A stretch of 64,000 bases of DNA from Buchnera aphidicola (Cinara laricifoliae) (lineage in GTDB: Bacteria > Pseudomonadota > Gammaproteobacteria > Enterobacterales > Enterobacteriaceae), in assembly GCF_900698945.1 (NCBI RefSeq), contig NZ_LR217717.1, positions 310,001 to 374,000 on the forward strand. The letters are read 5' to 3'. The notes beneath the pieces were generated by a model that was not told the DNA's origin, did no database searches, and worked only from the letters and a program-made list of their open reading frames with translations. The translations under genes were made by a program, and so were the position numbers. Each line of letters opens with the position of its first letter. The first letter of the stretch is position 1. This document shows positions 41,113 through 51,813 of the stretch, piece after piece.

Positions 41113-41466
41113 GAAAATTAAAATAATATTTTTTTTAACTAAAAGTTATTTATATAAATTAAAATATAAATATGTGTTCATTAACATATTTTATTTGATA
41201 TATTAGATATACAATACATATTGTATAATAAATAATTAAAAAAATAATATTGTATTCTACAAAAAATATAATAATAATATTATAATTAATATTAAATATA
41301 TATCCGTATATAGTATACATAACAAAACAATAATAAATATAAAAAATTATTCAAAATAACTGATAATCATTGTCCATTAAAGATACTTAATTAATATATA
41401 TATAATATATATATCATGTTGATAAATTAATAAAATAAATCACTATTTTTAAAATAGGAATAAAAT
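41113..41466. other. bolA-clpP spacer where tig is expected
   Basis: About 350 bases with no coding signal. It contains small A/T palindromes such as ATACAAT-acat-ATTGTAT. A weak candidate promoter for clpP is TTGATA (41419-41424), a 17-base spacer and ACTATT. No trigger-factor remnant is recognisable. Confidence 0.4.
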
Positions 41467-42084
41467 ATGACTTTGATTAATAATAACAATATAAGATACG
41501 ATAATTCTTTAATACCATTCGTAATTGACAAAAGTATTCAAGGAGAACGTTCATATGATATTTTTTCACGATTATTAAAAGATAGAATTATTTTTATAAC
41601 GGGAACGATAAATGATCATCTCGCTAGTATTGTTATATCGCAAATATTATTTCTAGAATCAGAAAATAACAAGAAAGATATTTTTTTATATATCAACTCT
41701 CCTGGAGGAATAATTACATCAGGTTTATCAATTTATGATACTATGCAATTTGTTAAACCAGATATTAATACGATATGTTTAGGGCAAGCTTGTTCTATGG
41801 CTGCTATACTGTTATGTGCTGGAAAAAAAGGAAAACGATTTTGTTTACCTCATGCTAGAATCATGTTACATCAACCACTTGGTGGATTTCAAGGACAAGC
41901 ATCAGATATTATAATACACGCCAAAGAAATCAAAAAAATAAAAAAAACAATAAATAATTTGTTATCTTTTCACACACAACAATCTATCGAAAAAATAACA
42001 AAAGATATAGAACGAGATTATTTTTTTTCTCCTCAAGAAGCTATTCAATATGGTCTTATTGACTTTATTTTAAAAAATAGATAA
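41467..42084 (+). CDS. clpP: ATP-dependent Clp protease proteolytic subunit
   Basis: Serine peptidase forming the 14-mer chamber of ClpXP. It has 205 residues (E. coli 207). The catalytic triad is visible: Ser110 in GQACSMAA, His135 in [10 protein letters not shown] and an Asp in ERDYFF. YINSPGG is the oxyanion/handle region. The family start [15 protein letters not shown] shows little or no propeptide. AGGAA precedes the ATG. It is followed by clpX. Confidence 0.97.
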   Translation: MTLINNNNIRYDNSLIPFVIDKSIQGERSYDIFSRLLKDRIIFITGTINDHLASIVISQILFLESENNKKDIFLYINSPGGIITSGLSIYDTMQFVKPDINTICLGQACSMAAILLCAGKKGKRFCLPHARIMLHQPLGGFQGQASDIIIHAKEIKKIKKTINNLLSFHTQQSIEKITKDIERDYFFSPQEAIQYGLIDFILKNR

Positions 42085-42130
42085 TAAAATTTATATAAAA
42101 ATTACATAATAAATGATTATAGAGAAAAAT

Positions 42131-43390
42131 ATGGATAATACTATTAATAGTCAAAATCATATATTTTGTTCATTTTGCGAAAAAAAAGAAAATGAAGTAA
42201 TAAAAATTATTAGCGGTCCATCGGGACATATTTGCAATCAATGTGTTTTATTATGTTATGATGTTTTAAATAAAAATGATTCAAGTAAAAATAAATCAAT
42301 CATTCCTTTACCTACACCATACACTATAAAAAAATACTTAGATCAATTTATAATAGGTCAAAAAAAAGCTAAAAAAATAATTTCAGTAGCTGTATATAAT
42401 CATTATAAAAAATTAAATTTTTCATTAAATAAAAATGCAGTTCAGATAGAAAAAAGTAATATTTTATTAATTGGTTCTACGGGAACCGGTAAAACATTAA
42501 TTGCAAAAACATTAGCAAAATATCTACAAGTACCATTTTCTATTTCAGATGCTACAACATTAACAGAAGCTGGTTATGTAGGAGAAGACGTTGAAAATAT
42601 TTTAAGAAGATTAATAGAAAATAGTAATTACGATATAAATCAAGCAGAAAAAGGAATTATATATATTGATGAAATTGATAAAATTACAAAAAAAACAGCA
42701 AATGTTTCAATAACTCGTGATGTATCTGGAGAAGGTGTACAACAAGCTTTATTAAAAATACTTGAAGGAACTATTGCTTCTGTACCTATAACTGGCGGTA
42801 GAAAACACCCTCAACAAGAAACTTGGAAAATCGATACTTCAAAAATTTTATTTATTTGTGGAGGATCATTCTTTGGTTTAAACAAGATCATATCAAATCG
42901 TATTCAAAGTAAATCTAATATTGGATTCAATAAAAATAACCAAAAAAAATTTTTTATTAAAATTAATGAAAACAATCAAAAAAAAAATATACAAACAAAA
43001 GATCTTATTCAATATGGATTAATCCCAGAATTTATTGGAAGATTACCCATAATAGTTACACTTAATGACTTAACAGAAAAAGATTTAATAAAAATATTAA
43101 AAAAACCAAAAAACGCTTTAATCAAACAATATAAACAATTATTTTCATTCGAAAAAATTACACTTAAATTTGATAATTCAGCTGTAATAGAAATTGCTAA
43201 AAAAGCAATAAGAAAAAAAATCGGAGCTAGAGGATTACGTTCAATTCTAGAATCTAGTTTATTGAAAATAATGTATAAAGCGCCTAATGTAAAAAATATA
43301 AAAAGTATACATATTAATGCATCAGTTATTCAAGGAAAAAGTTCACCAAAATTATGTTTTTTAGAAAAAAAATCAGATAAAAATCAATAA
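42131..43390 (+). CDS. clpX: ATP-dependent Clp protease ATPase subunit ClpX
   Basis: AAA+ unfoldase that feeds ClpP. From ATG 42131 it has 419 residues (E. coli 424). I prefer this start over the in-frame ATG at 42113 because it leaves 12 residues before the first zinc Cys, close to E. coli, and has GAG upstream. Zinc domain CSFC...CNQC, Walker A GSTGTGKT, Walker [10 protein letters not shown], the pore loop AGYVGEDV and sensor region [11 protein letters not shown] are all present. RGLRSILES is the sensor 2 arginine segment. Confidence 0.96.
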   Translation: MDNTINSQNHIFCSFCEKKENEVIKIISGPSGHICNQCVLLCYDVLNKNDSSKNKSIIPLPTPYTIKKYLDQFIIGQKKAKKIISVAVYNHYKKLNFSLNKNAVQIEKSNILLIGSTGTGKTLIAKTLAKYLQVPFSISDATTLTEAGYVGEDVENILRRLIENSNYDINQAEKGIIYIDEIDKITKKTANVSITRDVSGEGVQQALLKILEGTIASVPITGGRKHPQQETWKIDTSKILFICGGSFFGLNKIISNRIQSKSNIGFNKNNQKKFFIKINENNQKKNIQTKDLIQYGLIPEFIGRLPIIVTLNDLTEKDLIKILKKPKNALIKQYKQLFSFEKITLKFDNSAVIEIAKKAIRKKIGARGLRSILESSLLKIMYKAPNVKNIKSIHINASVIQGKSSPKLCFLEKKSDKNQ

Positions 43391-43512
43391 TATTGATAGT
43401 CCAACCATTAATATATATAAAATATATATATAACTATTTATAAACATCTTGACTAAAATATACAACTATAAAAATTTTGTATATATTTAAATACTGACAG
43501 AGAGAAATATAT

Positions 43513-45858
43513 ATGAATTCTGGGTATTCTGAAAATATTAGTATTCCAATACTACCTTTACGAGATATTGTTATTTATCCGTATATGGTGACTCCTTTAT
43601 TTATAGGTCGTAAAAATTCAATAAAATGTATAGAATTTTCTATGCAAAATGATAAAAAAATACTATTAATTACGCAGAAAAAAGCAACTATAGAAAATCC
43701 AAAAAAAAATGATTTATTTAAAGTTGGAACAGTAGCAAAAATTTTACAAATATTGTATCTACCCGACGGCACAATAAAAATATTAATTGAAGGTAAAAAA
43801 AGAGCAAAAATAAAAAATATCAAAAAAAATGATATTTATTATATAGCACAAATAAATTACATAAAACCAAAAAAAATAGAAAAAAAAGAACAAAAAGTAT
43901 TAATTAAAACAACAATTAATCAATTTAAAAAATATATTCATTTAAATAAAAAAATATCACCAGATATATTAGATATTTTAGTAAAAATAAATAATATAGA
44001 AAAATTTAGTGATATTTTAGCATATCATATGCCATTAAAAATAAAAGATAAACAATCTTTATTAGAAATGTCACATACTAATAAACGTTTAGAATTTTTA
44101 ATTAAAATTATGAAATCCGAAATTGATTTATTGAAAATAGAAAAAAATATCAGAAACAGAATAAAAAAACAAACAGAAAAAAACCAAAGAGAATATTTTT
44201 TAACAGAACAAATGAAAGCTATTCAAAAAGAACTAGGATATCCTGAAAATTCTATCGATGAACATGAAACATTAATAAATAAAATAAATTTAGCTAAAAT
44301 GCCAAAAGAAGCAGACGAAAAAACACGAGCAGAATTAAAAAAATTACAAATGATGTCACCAATGTCTGCTGAAGCAACAGTTGTTAGAAATTATATTGAA
44401 TGGATGATACAAGTACCATGGAACAAAAAAAGCAAAACAAAAAAAAATTTAAAAACTGCCCATAAAATATTAAATATTGATCATTTCGGATTAAATGACG
44501 TAAAAGAACACATTCTAGAATATTTAGCTGTACAAAATCGAAAAAGAAAAATAAAAGGCCCAATTCTTTGTCTAGTAGGTCCTCCAGGAATCGGAAAAAC
44601 TTCATTAGGAAAATCTATTGCTCGCGCAACAGGAAGAAAATATATTCGCATGGCTTTAGGAGGTATTAGAGATGAAGCAGAAATTCGAGGACATAGAAAA
44701 ACATATATTGGTTCTATGCCAGGAAAATTAATTCAAAAGATAACTAAATCCGGTGTAAAAAATCCTTTATTTTTATTAGATGAAATTGATAAAATGGCAT
44801 TTGATATAAGAATAGATCCAGCCGCTGCATTACTAGAAGTACTAGATCCTGAACAAAATAATTCTTTTAATGATCATTACTTAGAAATCGATTATGATTT
44901 ATCAGAAGTTATGTTTATAGCGACTTCTAATTCAATGAATATACCTGCTCCTTTATTAGATCGTATGGAAGTTATAAAACTATCCGGTTATACTGAAGAA
45001 GAAAAAATCAATATTGCCAAAAAATATTTGCAACCCAAACAAATGAAAGAAAATGCTCTTAAAAAAACAGAATTATCGATTCAAGATAATGCACTTATAA
45101 ATATAATCAGATATTATACACGAGAATCAGGTGTTAGAGCTCTTGAAAGAACAATATCAAAAATTTGTAGAAAATCTGTAAAAAAGATCCTACTAAATAA
45201 AAATTGTAATAATATTATTATAGATAAAAAAAATTTAAAAAATTATTTAGGTATTAAAAAATATACATACGGAAAAATTAATAAGACAAATCAAGTAGGA
45301 CAAGTAATTGGTTTAGCTTGGACAGAAATGGGTGGTGATTTACTAACAATTGAATGTACTCACATTCCAGGTAAAGGAAAATTAATATATACTGGATCAC
45401 TTGGAAAAGTGATGAGAGAATCCATACAAACTGCTTTAACAGTCGTACGAGCACAAGCTCAAAAACTAAATATTAAACAAGATTTTTATAATACAAAGGA
45501 TATTCATATACATGTGCCTGAAGGTGCTACCCCTAAAGACGGACCTAGCGCTGGAATCACAATGTGTACTGCTATAGCATCATGTTTAACTAACAATCCA
45601 GTAAAATCAAATATCGCTATGACAGGAGAAATTACTTTACGAGGACAGGTTTTAAATATCGGGGGATTAAAAGAAAAATTAATAGCTGCTCATCGAGGAG
45701 GAGTAAAAACAGTATTAATACCTTTCGGAAATAAAAGAGAATTATCAAAAATTCCAAAAAATATTTTATCTGATTTAACAATATATCCTATTAAAAAAAT
45801 AGAAGATATTTTTATATTAGCATTAGAAAAAAATCCCTATATTAGTAATATAAAATAA
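43513..45858 (+). CDS. lon: ATP-dependent protease Lon
   Basis: AAA+ protease that removes abnormal proteins. It has 781 residues (E. coli 784). The N-terminal substrate-binding domain starts at IPILPLRDIVIYPYM. Walker A is GPPGIGKTS, Walker B FLLDEIDKM, and the proteolytic dyad is the Ser of KDGPSAGITM plus the Lys of IGGLKEKLIAAHRGG. The start follows GAGAG. It ends before a perfect 9-bp terminator hairpin. Confidence 0.98.
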   Translation: MNSGYSENISIPILPLRDIVIYPYMVTPLFIGRKNSIKCIEFSMQNDKKILLITQKKATIENPKKNDLFKVGTVAKILQILYLPDGTIKILIEGKKRAKIKNIKKNDIYYIAQINYIKPKKIEKKEQKVLIKTTINQFKKYIHLNKKISPDILDILVKINNIEKFSDILAYHMPLKIKDKQSLLEMSHTNKRLEFLIKIMKSEIDLLKIEKNIRNRIKKQTEKNQREYFLTEQMKAIQKELGYPENSIDEHETLINKINLAKMPKEADEKTRAELKKLQMMSPMSAEATVVRNYIEWMIQVPWNKKSKTKKNLKTAHKILNIDHFGLNDVKEHILEYLAVQNRKRKIKGPILCLVGPPGIGKTSLGKSIARATGRKYIRMALGGIRDEAEIRGHRKTYIGSMPGKLIQKITKSGVKNPLFLLDEIDKMAFDIRIDPAAALLEVLDPEQNNSFNDHYLEIDYDLSEVMFIATSNSMNIPAPLLDRMEVIKLSGYTEEEKINIAKKYLQPKQMKENALKKTELSIQDNALINIIRYYTRESGVRALERTISKICRKSVKKILLNKNCNNIIIDKKNLKNYLGIKKYTYGKINKTNQVGQVIGLAWTEMGGDLLTIECTHIPGKGKLIYTGSLGKVMRESIQTALTVVRAQAQKLNIKQDFYNTKDIHIHVPEGATPKDGPSAGITMCTAIASCLTNNPVKSNIAMTGEITLRGQVLNIGGLKEKLIAAHRGGVKTVLIPFGNKRELSKIPKNILSDLTIYPIKKIEDIFILALEKNPYISNIK

Positions 45859-45907
45859 ATAAAAATCGTGAAAAAAAAACTGAATAAATTTTATTTATAT
45901 AAAACAT

Positions 45908-45940
45908 AACTAGCAAATTTTTATTTTCTTGCTAGTTATT
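45908..45940 (+). terminator. terminator of lon
   Basis: Perfect inverted repeat AACTAGCAA / TTGCTAGTT (45908-45916, 45929-45937), 50 bases after the lon stop and before ppiD. The loop holds T runs, and TATTAAT follows. Confidence 0.65.
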
Positions 45941-46002
45941 AATCAATTTAGAATATAATAAAATTATTCTACATAATTAAGTAATAGCCTTAAAAGGTCC
46001 GT

Positions 46003-47865
46003 ATGACAATGTCATTATTACAAAATTTTTATAAAAAAAATGTTTTAATAGTTATCATTACAGCAATTATATTTTCTATAATATTAAGTAGTATATCGAA
46101 TTTTTTTATACATAATACTCAATCATCTATTTTAAAAATTAATGAAGAAAAAATTTATCCTAAAATATTACAACTTAATTACTATATTACACAAAAAAAT
46201 AATAATAAAAATATTAAAAATATATTTTCTACTACTATTAACAAAAAAGAATATACTCAATATATTTTTAAACAAATTATTACAAAAATGATTAACGAAT
46301 CACTTTTAAAACAATATGCGGATAAAATCAATTTACACATGCTAGATAAACATGCAATAAAAATGATTATATCTTCCAAATATTTTCAAGTAAATAATTC
46401 TTTTAATTATAAAAAATATATAAAATTTATTAATTTTATAATGTATTCACATAATAAATATGTTAATTCATTAAAAAAAAAGATTGCAGTAAAATATTTA
46501 ATTAAAATTTTATTAAAATCAATTATTATTTTAAAACATGATATACGTGAAAAATTTAAAAAAATAATAGACAGAAATAATATACAAATTATTGACTTTA
46601 AAATTAATGTTAAAAAACTCATAAAAAAAAGTGATATATCTAAAATTCAAAAATCTTTATATATAAATAAAGATATATTTCAAAATCATAGATTTTATAC
46701 AATTAAAATAATACGTTTAAAGAAAAAAAATATTATTAAAAATAATATTAAAAATAATTTAATATTAGATAAAAATCAAAATAAAAAAAAAATAATAGAA
46801 AAAAAATATAATTACAGATATATCCGAACAAATAATTTTAAAACAGCACTTAAGATTATGAATCAAATTAAAATAAAAAATTTTAATAAAAATATTTCTA
46901 ATATTATTTTAAAAAAAAATCAAAAAAAATTCAATTATATAAATTTAGGATGGATAAAAAAAAATAATATACCTAATTTTATTAAAAATTTTAAATTAAA
47001 AAAAAATGGTGATCACTCCAAAATAATATTTTATAAAAATAATTTTTTCATATTTCAATTATATCAAACAAAAAATTTTAACAAGATAACAAAAAAGATA
47101 ATTAAAAATTACATCAAAAAAATAGAAAAATTTAATCACATATTTTTTGAAAATATAATTAAAAAAAATAATCTTAATTTTTTATTAAAAAATCATCATA
47201 TAAAATTAGAACAATTATTTTCTAATAACATTAAAAATATATACGTAACCAAACCTATGTTATATGAACAATTAATTAAATATTTTTATTCTAATAAATT
47301 AAAAAAATATATAAAAAAGAATTTTTCTTATACAGAGATTCATAAAAAAAATTCATCTATAAAACTATATAAAAGCAAAAATAACTACATATATTTATTA
47401 CAAATAAATTCAAAAAAAATAAAAAATTTACAAAAAGAAGAAATAAATTATGAAAAAATTTTAAAAAATTTAATATTAGAAAAAATAAAAAAAAAAAATT
47501 GTTCACTAATAAAAAAATTTTTATCAACTAATTATAATGAAAAAAAATATTTTTTAAAAAAACATCCTATATATATACACCAACCCCAAACATTATCTTA
47601 TGAAAAAAATAAAGAAATAATTAAAATTATCAAAAAAATACCTATACAAAAAAAAAATAATTCTATATATTTTTTATTACCTAACTCAGAAAAAAAATAT
47701 ATATTAATAATATTACAAAATAATTTTTTTAAAAAAATCAACAAAATAGAAAAAATAGATATCATTAAACAAATTAAACAATACATGAAAATAAAAGTTA
47801 TCACTACCATGTTACAAAATTTATATAAAAAATCTAAAATCATATATAATTCCGATAAAATATAA
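46003..47865 (+). CDS. ppiD: periplasmic folding chaperone PpiD, strongly diverged
   Basis: Inner-membrane-anchored SurA-like chaperone with a parvulin domain. It has 620 residues (E. coli 623). An N-terminal membrane anchor is visible (residues about 13-35, hydrophobic IVIITAIIFSIILSSIS). A parvulin-like segment around residues 268-365 contains LGWIKKNNIPNFIKNFKL, comparable to E. coli MGWLEDATIPDELKNAGL. Most other residues are Lys/Asn/Ile drift. The frame is intact despite many A runs. Position between lon and mdlA supports the call. Confidence 0.85.
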   Translation: MTMSLLQNFYKKNVLIVIITAIIFSIILSSISNFFIHNTQSSILKINEEKIYPKILQLNYYITQKNNNKNIKNIFSTTINKKEYTQYIFKQIITKMINESLLKQYADKINLHMLDKHAIKMIISSKYFQVNNSFNYKKYIKFINFIMYSHNKYVNSLKKKIAVKYLIKILLKSIIILKHDIREKFKKIIDRNNIQIIDFKINVKKLIKKSDISKIQKSLYINKDIFQNHRFYTIKIIRLKKKNIIKNNIKNNLILDKNQNKKKIIEKKYNYRYIRTNNFKTALKIMNQIKIKNFNKNISNIILKKNQKKFNYINLGWIKKNNIPNFIKNFKLKKNGDHSKIIFYKNNFFIFQLYQTKNFNKITKKIIKNYIKKIEKFNHIFFENIIKKNNLNFLLKNHHIKLEQLFSNNIKNIYVTKPMLYEQLIKYFYSNKLKKYIKKNFSYTEIHKKNSSIKLYKSKNNYIYLLQINSKKIKNLQKEEINYEKILKNLILEKIKKKNCSLIKKFLSTNYNEKKYFLKKHPIYIHQPQTLSYEKNKEIIKIIKKIPIQKKNNSIYFLLPNSEKKYILIILQNNFFKKINKIEKIDIIKQIKQYMKIKVITTMLQNLYKKSKIIYNSDKI

Positions 47866-48000
47866 TTAATATAAAATATAAAAATCACAATAATTTAAAA
47901 AAATTAAATAAAAATTATCTATATATTTTACTATATAAAATATATATTATTTAATTAATTAAAATAACATCTAACTAATATATAAAAATAAGGCAAATAT

Positions 48001-49734
48001 GTGGAATTATTTAAAGAATTAAAATGGTATTTTATACAAGAATGGAAAAGATATACGGGAACTTTTATATTACTTACTATAATGACATTATTACAATTAC
48101 TACCATCTAAAATAATTGGAAGCACAATTGATCTAATTTTAAGTCACCAATCATCTGATCAAGAAATATTATTAAAAATATCACAAATCATTACAATATC
48201 TATTGTTGTATATATATTACGATATTTTTGGAGAATTTTATTATTTGGTGCATCTAACCAATTAACTTCTCAACTACGAGAAAAATTTTGTTTTGCTTTA
48301 CTACAACAAGATGCAAAATTTTATTCAAAATATAGAAACGGTGATCTTATATCTCGAGCAACAAACGACATCGATAGAATTGTTTTTGCTGCTGGAGAAG
48401 GAATATTAACTATTATTGATTCATTTGTTTTAGGATGCTCTATTATTATTGTTATGTCTATACAAACTAATTGGAAATTATCTTTTTTTTCTTTAACTCC
48501 CATGCCAATAATGGCAATTATGATTAAAAGATATGGAAAATTACTATATACAACATTTCAACAATCACAAAAACATTTTTCTTATTTAAACAATCAAGCT
48601 CAAGATAGTTTAAGTAATATACATATGATACGAAATTTTGGATTAGAAAAAACAGAAATAAAAAAATTTTCTATTGTAGCTAATAATGTTAAGAAAAAAG
48701 ATTTCCAAGTTTCTAAAATAGATGCACAATTAGATCCAATTATTCATATTTCAGTAGCTTTATCTAATTTATTTGCAATATTAGGAGGAAGTTTTTTAAT
48801 TACTAAAAATCAATTAACATTCGGACAATTAACTAGTTTTATTTTATATCTAGGATCTATGATTTGGCCAATACTTGCATTTGCTTGGATGTTTAATATT
48901 ATAGAACGGGGGAATGTTTCTTGGAAAAGAATAAAAAAAATAATTTTTTATAATAAAAAAAAAACTATTCCGTTTAATATAGTTAATATTAACTCACTAA
49001 AAGATTTAACTGTAAATATAAAAAAATTTTCTTTTCCTGAAAGAAAAAATAGCTCGCTACACAATATAAAATTGTGTGTACCGCGGCATACAACTTTAGG
49101 AATTTGCGGTCCTACAGGATCAGGAAAAACAACTTTAATCCGATTAATTCAACAACATTTTATTTTATCTCATGGATATATCAATTATCATAAACACAAT
49201 ATAAAAAATATACATATTAAAAAATGGCGTAAAATTATCTCTGTAGTGAATCAAATACCATTTTTATTTTCTGATAGTATATTAAATAATATTGGATTTG
49301 GAAAAAAAAATGCTACTTTTAAGGAAATTAAAAATGTAGCAAAGCTTGCCTGTATACATAATGATATAAAAAAATTACCACAAGGATATCATACTAAAAT
49401 TGGAGAAAAAGGTATTAAATTATCAGGTGGTCAAAAACAACGAATTACAATTGCTAGAGCCTTTTTAGTGCCATCTAAGATTTTAATACTAGATGACCCA
49501 TTATCATCTGTAGATCATGATACAGAACATAAAATCATTAATAATATACATAAATATACACAAAAAAATAAAATAACTACTATAATAGCTACACATAGAT
49601 TGTCAATCTTAGAAAAATTCAATAATATTGTTGTTTTAAAAAACGGTACAGTTATACAAGAAGGTTCGCATAAAAAATTATTATCTAGTCAAAATTGGTA
49701 TTCTGAAATGTACAATTATCAAAAATTTAAATAA
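48001..49734 (+). CDS. mdlA: ABC transporter half-molecule MdlA
   Basis: Multidrug-resistance-like ABC exporter subunit, membrane domain plus ATPase, thought to form a heterodimer with MdlB. It has 577 residues (E. coli 590). The substrate is unknown. Walker A GPTGSGKTT, signature LSGGQKQR, Walker B ILILDDPLSS and the H-loop TIIATHRLS are intact, after six predicted membrane helices. The start is GTG with AGG 7 bases upstream; the overlapping ATG at 47999 is in another frame and stops quickly. mdlB follows 42 bases later. Confidence 0.95.
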   Translation: MELFKELKWYFIQEWKRYTGTFILLTIMTLLQLLPSKIIGSTIDLILSHQSSDQEILLKISQIITISIVVYILRYFWRILLFGASNQLTSQLREKFCFALLQQDAKFYSKYRNGDLISRATNDIDRIVFAAGEGILTIIDSFVLGCSIIIVMSIQTNWKLSFFSLTPMPIMAIMIKRYGKLLYTTFQQSQKHFSYLNNQAQDSLSNIHMIRNFGLEKTEIKKFSIVANNVKKKDFQVSKIDAQLDPIIHISVALSNLFAILGGSFLITKNQLTFGQLTSFILYLGSMIWPILAFAWMFNIIERGNVSWKRIKKIIFYNKKKTIPFNIVNINSLKDLTVNIKKFSFPERKNSSLHNIKLCVPRHTTLGICGPTGSGKTTLIRLIQQHFILSHGYINYHKHNIKNIHIKKWRKIISVVNQIPFLFSDSILNNIGFGKKNATFKEIKNVAKLACIHNDIKKLPQGYHTKIGEKGIKLSGGQKQRITIARAFLVPSKILILDDPLSSVDHDTEHKIINNIHKYTQKNKITTIIATHRLSILEKFNNIVVLKNGTVIQEGSHKKLLSSQNWYSEMYNYQKFK

Positions 49735-49776
49735 AAATATTATTACATAATATTTTATTCTATATAGGAAAAAATA

Positions 49777-51528
49777 ATGGTAGAAAAGCAGTACTCTTCA
49801 TGGAAAATAATAAAAAGATTATTATCTTATTATTCAAAAAAAAAATATTTATTACTGTTATCATGCATATTAATTTTTTTATCTACAATAACAGAAATTT
49901 CTAGTCCAATTATACTAAGTAACTTTATCAGCAATATTTTAAAAAATAAAGTAGTTAAAATAAAATCAGCAATATTACTAACTATTTGTTTTATCACGCT
50001 ACAAATATTATCATCATTATTAAATTATTTATATAATTTATATTTTAGTAAAATTTCTACTGAAATTATAAAAGAATTAAGAATAAATATTATGGAAATT
50101 GCATTAAAACAACCCATGAAAATATTTGATCAAAAACCAATAAGCTCAATTGTTACTAAAATAACAAACGATACTGAATCAATAAAAGAATTTTATGAAG
50201 TAATTGTATCATCTTTTTTAAAAAATTTTATACTATTTAGTATAATCTTAACAACAATGTTTATTTTAGAATGGCGTATGGCATTAATTAGCTCTATAAT
50301 AATTCCAATAGTAATAATGATTATTATTGTTCATCAATACTATAGCAAACCAATAATAAAAAAAATAAAATATTCGTTATCACAACTAAACAATACTATC
50401 AGTGAAATTATTAATGGAATAACAATCATTCAACAATTTAATCAAGAAAAAAATTTTATTGAAAAAATTAATATTATTAATAATGCTAATTATTTAAACA
50501 AAATGAAAATTTTAAAAATAGATGGATTATTATTACGGCCATTATTAAATTTAATTTCTTCAATAATTTTATCTGCTATAATAGCAATATTAAAATTAGT
50601 TCCAAAAGCAATGATTAAAATTAGTATTTTACATACTTTTATTAATTATTTAAGACATCTTAATGAACCTATTGTTACTATTGTAAATCAACAATCTGTA
50701 CTACAACAAGCTATTATTTCATCAGAAAGAGTTTTCCGATTTATTGATTTACCAATACAAATATACGGAACGTATAATAATTCATTAACAAGCGGAAAAA
50801 TACAACTAAAAAATGTATATTTTAAATATCCAAATACTAAAAATAATATTTTAAAAAATATTAATATCAGTATACCAAATAAAAGTTGTATAGCATTAGT
50901 AGGTAAAACGGGAAGCGGAAAAACAACATTATCTAATTTAATTTTAGGATATTATCCTGCTACTAAAGGTACAATATATATCGATGATAAACTTATAAAT
51001 TCACTTTCAAATTCTACATTACGTAAAAATATATCAATTGTACAACAAGATCCTACTATTTTATATGATAATTTAATAACAAACGTATCTTTAAATAGAA
51101 AAATAAAAAATAAAAAAATAATTAAAGCACTACACCAAAGTCAATTAAAAGAATTAATTAATACATTACCAGATGGATATATGTCAATATTAGGACAAAA
51201 TGGAAGTAATCTTTCACAAGGACAAAAACAACTTATTGGTATAGCGCGTATATTAGTATCAAATCCAAAAATATTAATTTTTGATGAAGCAACTGCTAGT
51301 ATCGATTCAGAATCCGAACAAAAAATACAAAAAATATTATCTTCAATTAGAAAAAAATCTACAGTAATAATTATAGCACATAGATTATCTACTATAATAG
51401 ATTCTGATATAATAATCGTATTAGATAACGGTAAAATAATTGAAAAAGGTAATCATCAGCAATTATTACAAAAAAAAGGATTATATTATACTATGTATAC
51501 GTATCAAAATAATAACACATATCTATAA
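49777..51528 (+). CDS. mdlB: ABC transporter half-molecule MdlB
   Basis: Partner of MdlA in the inner membrane. It has 583 residues (E. coli 593). Walker A GKTGSGKTT, a signature with Gln in place of the second residue pair (NLSQGQKQL, as in the MdlB family), Walker B ILIFDEATASID and H-loop IIIAHRLS are present. The N-terminal exporter domain has six helices. AGG lies upstream of the ATG. The two ATPases differ in Walker B Glu: MdlB has DEATAS while MdlA has DDPLSS, so only one site may hydrolyse ATP efficiently. Confidence 0.95.
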   Translation: MVEKQYSSWKIIKRLLSYYSKKKYLLLLSCILIFLSTITEISSPIILSNFISNILKNKVVKIKSAILLTICFITLQILSSLLNYLYNLYFSKISTEIIKELRINIMEIALKQPMKIFDQKPISSIVTKITNDTESIKEFYEVIVSSFLKNFILFSIILTTMFILEWRMALISSIIIPIVIMIIIVHQYYSKPIIKKIKYSLSQLNNTISEIINGITIIQQFNQEKNFIEKINIINNANYLNKMKILKIDGLLLRPLLNLISSIILSAIIAILKLVPKAMIKISILHTFINYLRHLNEPIVTIVNQQSVLQQAIISSERVFRFIDLPIQIYGTYNNSLTSGKIQLKNVYFKYPNTKNNILKNINISIPNKSCIALVGKTGSGKTTLSNLILGYYPATKGTIYIDDKLINSLSNSTLRKNISIVQQDPTILYDNLITNVSLNRKIKNKKIIKALHQSQLKELINTLPDGYMSILGQNGSNLSQGQKQLIGIARILVSNPKILIFDEATASIDSESEQKIQKILSSIRKKSTVIIIAHRLSTIIDSDIIIVLDNGKIIEKGNHQQLLQKKGLYYTMYTYQNNNTYL

Positions 51529-51542
51529 AATATATATTATCT

Positions 51543-51556
51543 ATTTGTATACAAAT
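51543..51556. repeat. palindrome between mdlB and ffs
   Basis: Perfect 14-bp palindrome ATTTGTATACAAAT, lying between the 3' ends of mdlB (plus strand) and ffs (minus strand). It is followed by TTTTTG on the plus strand and AATAGATAAT on the minus. It may help terminate mdlB. Confidence 0.45.
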
Positions 51557-51570
51557 AATTTTTGTAAAAT

Positions 51571-51671
51571 CTATCAGAGGTATTTATAACACCTATATTA
51601 TTTAATTTGGCTGCTTCTTTCCAGACCTGACCAGTTATTTAAAAAAATAGCGTTATAATAGCCTCTGACAG
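51571..51671 (-). ncRNA. ffs: 4.5S RNA of the signal recognition particle
   Basis: On the minus strand the conserved SRP domain IV core reads GGTCAGGTCTGGAAAGAAGC then AGCC, nearly the E. coli 4.5S core. The flanks pair over the whole length (TCAGAGG / CCTCTGA at the base, then ATAAC / GTTAT), giving the expected long hairpin of about 100 bases. It partners with Ffh for membrane protein targeting. It lies between mdlB and dnaX on the opposite strand. Confidence 0.92.
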
Positions 51672-51813
51672 AATTTTGAACACTTACAAAATATTAATTA
51701 AATTTATATTGAATTAATAATTATTAAATATTAATTTATCACATAAGTCAAGAAATATATATATATATATTATAAAAATTTTTAAAAATATATACTCAGT
51801 AATACGGAGCAAA

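Noticed and set aside
43391-43512. Sigma-32 type heat-shock promoter upstream of lon (CTTGAC around 43449)
   Set aside because: No matching -10 element (CCCCAT-like or a good TATAAT) at a suitable distance.
47999-48022. ATG at 47999 as start of mdlA
   Set aside because: It is out of frame and stops after seven codons; GTG 48001 is in frame with MELFKEL, which matches MdlA.
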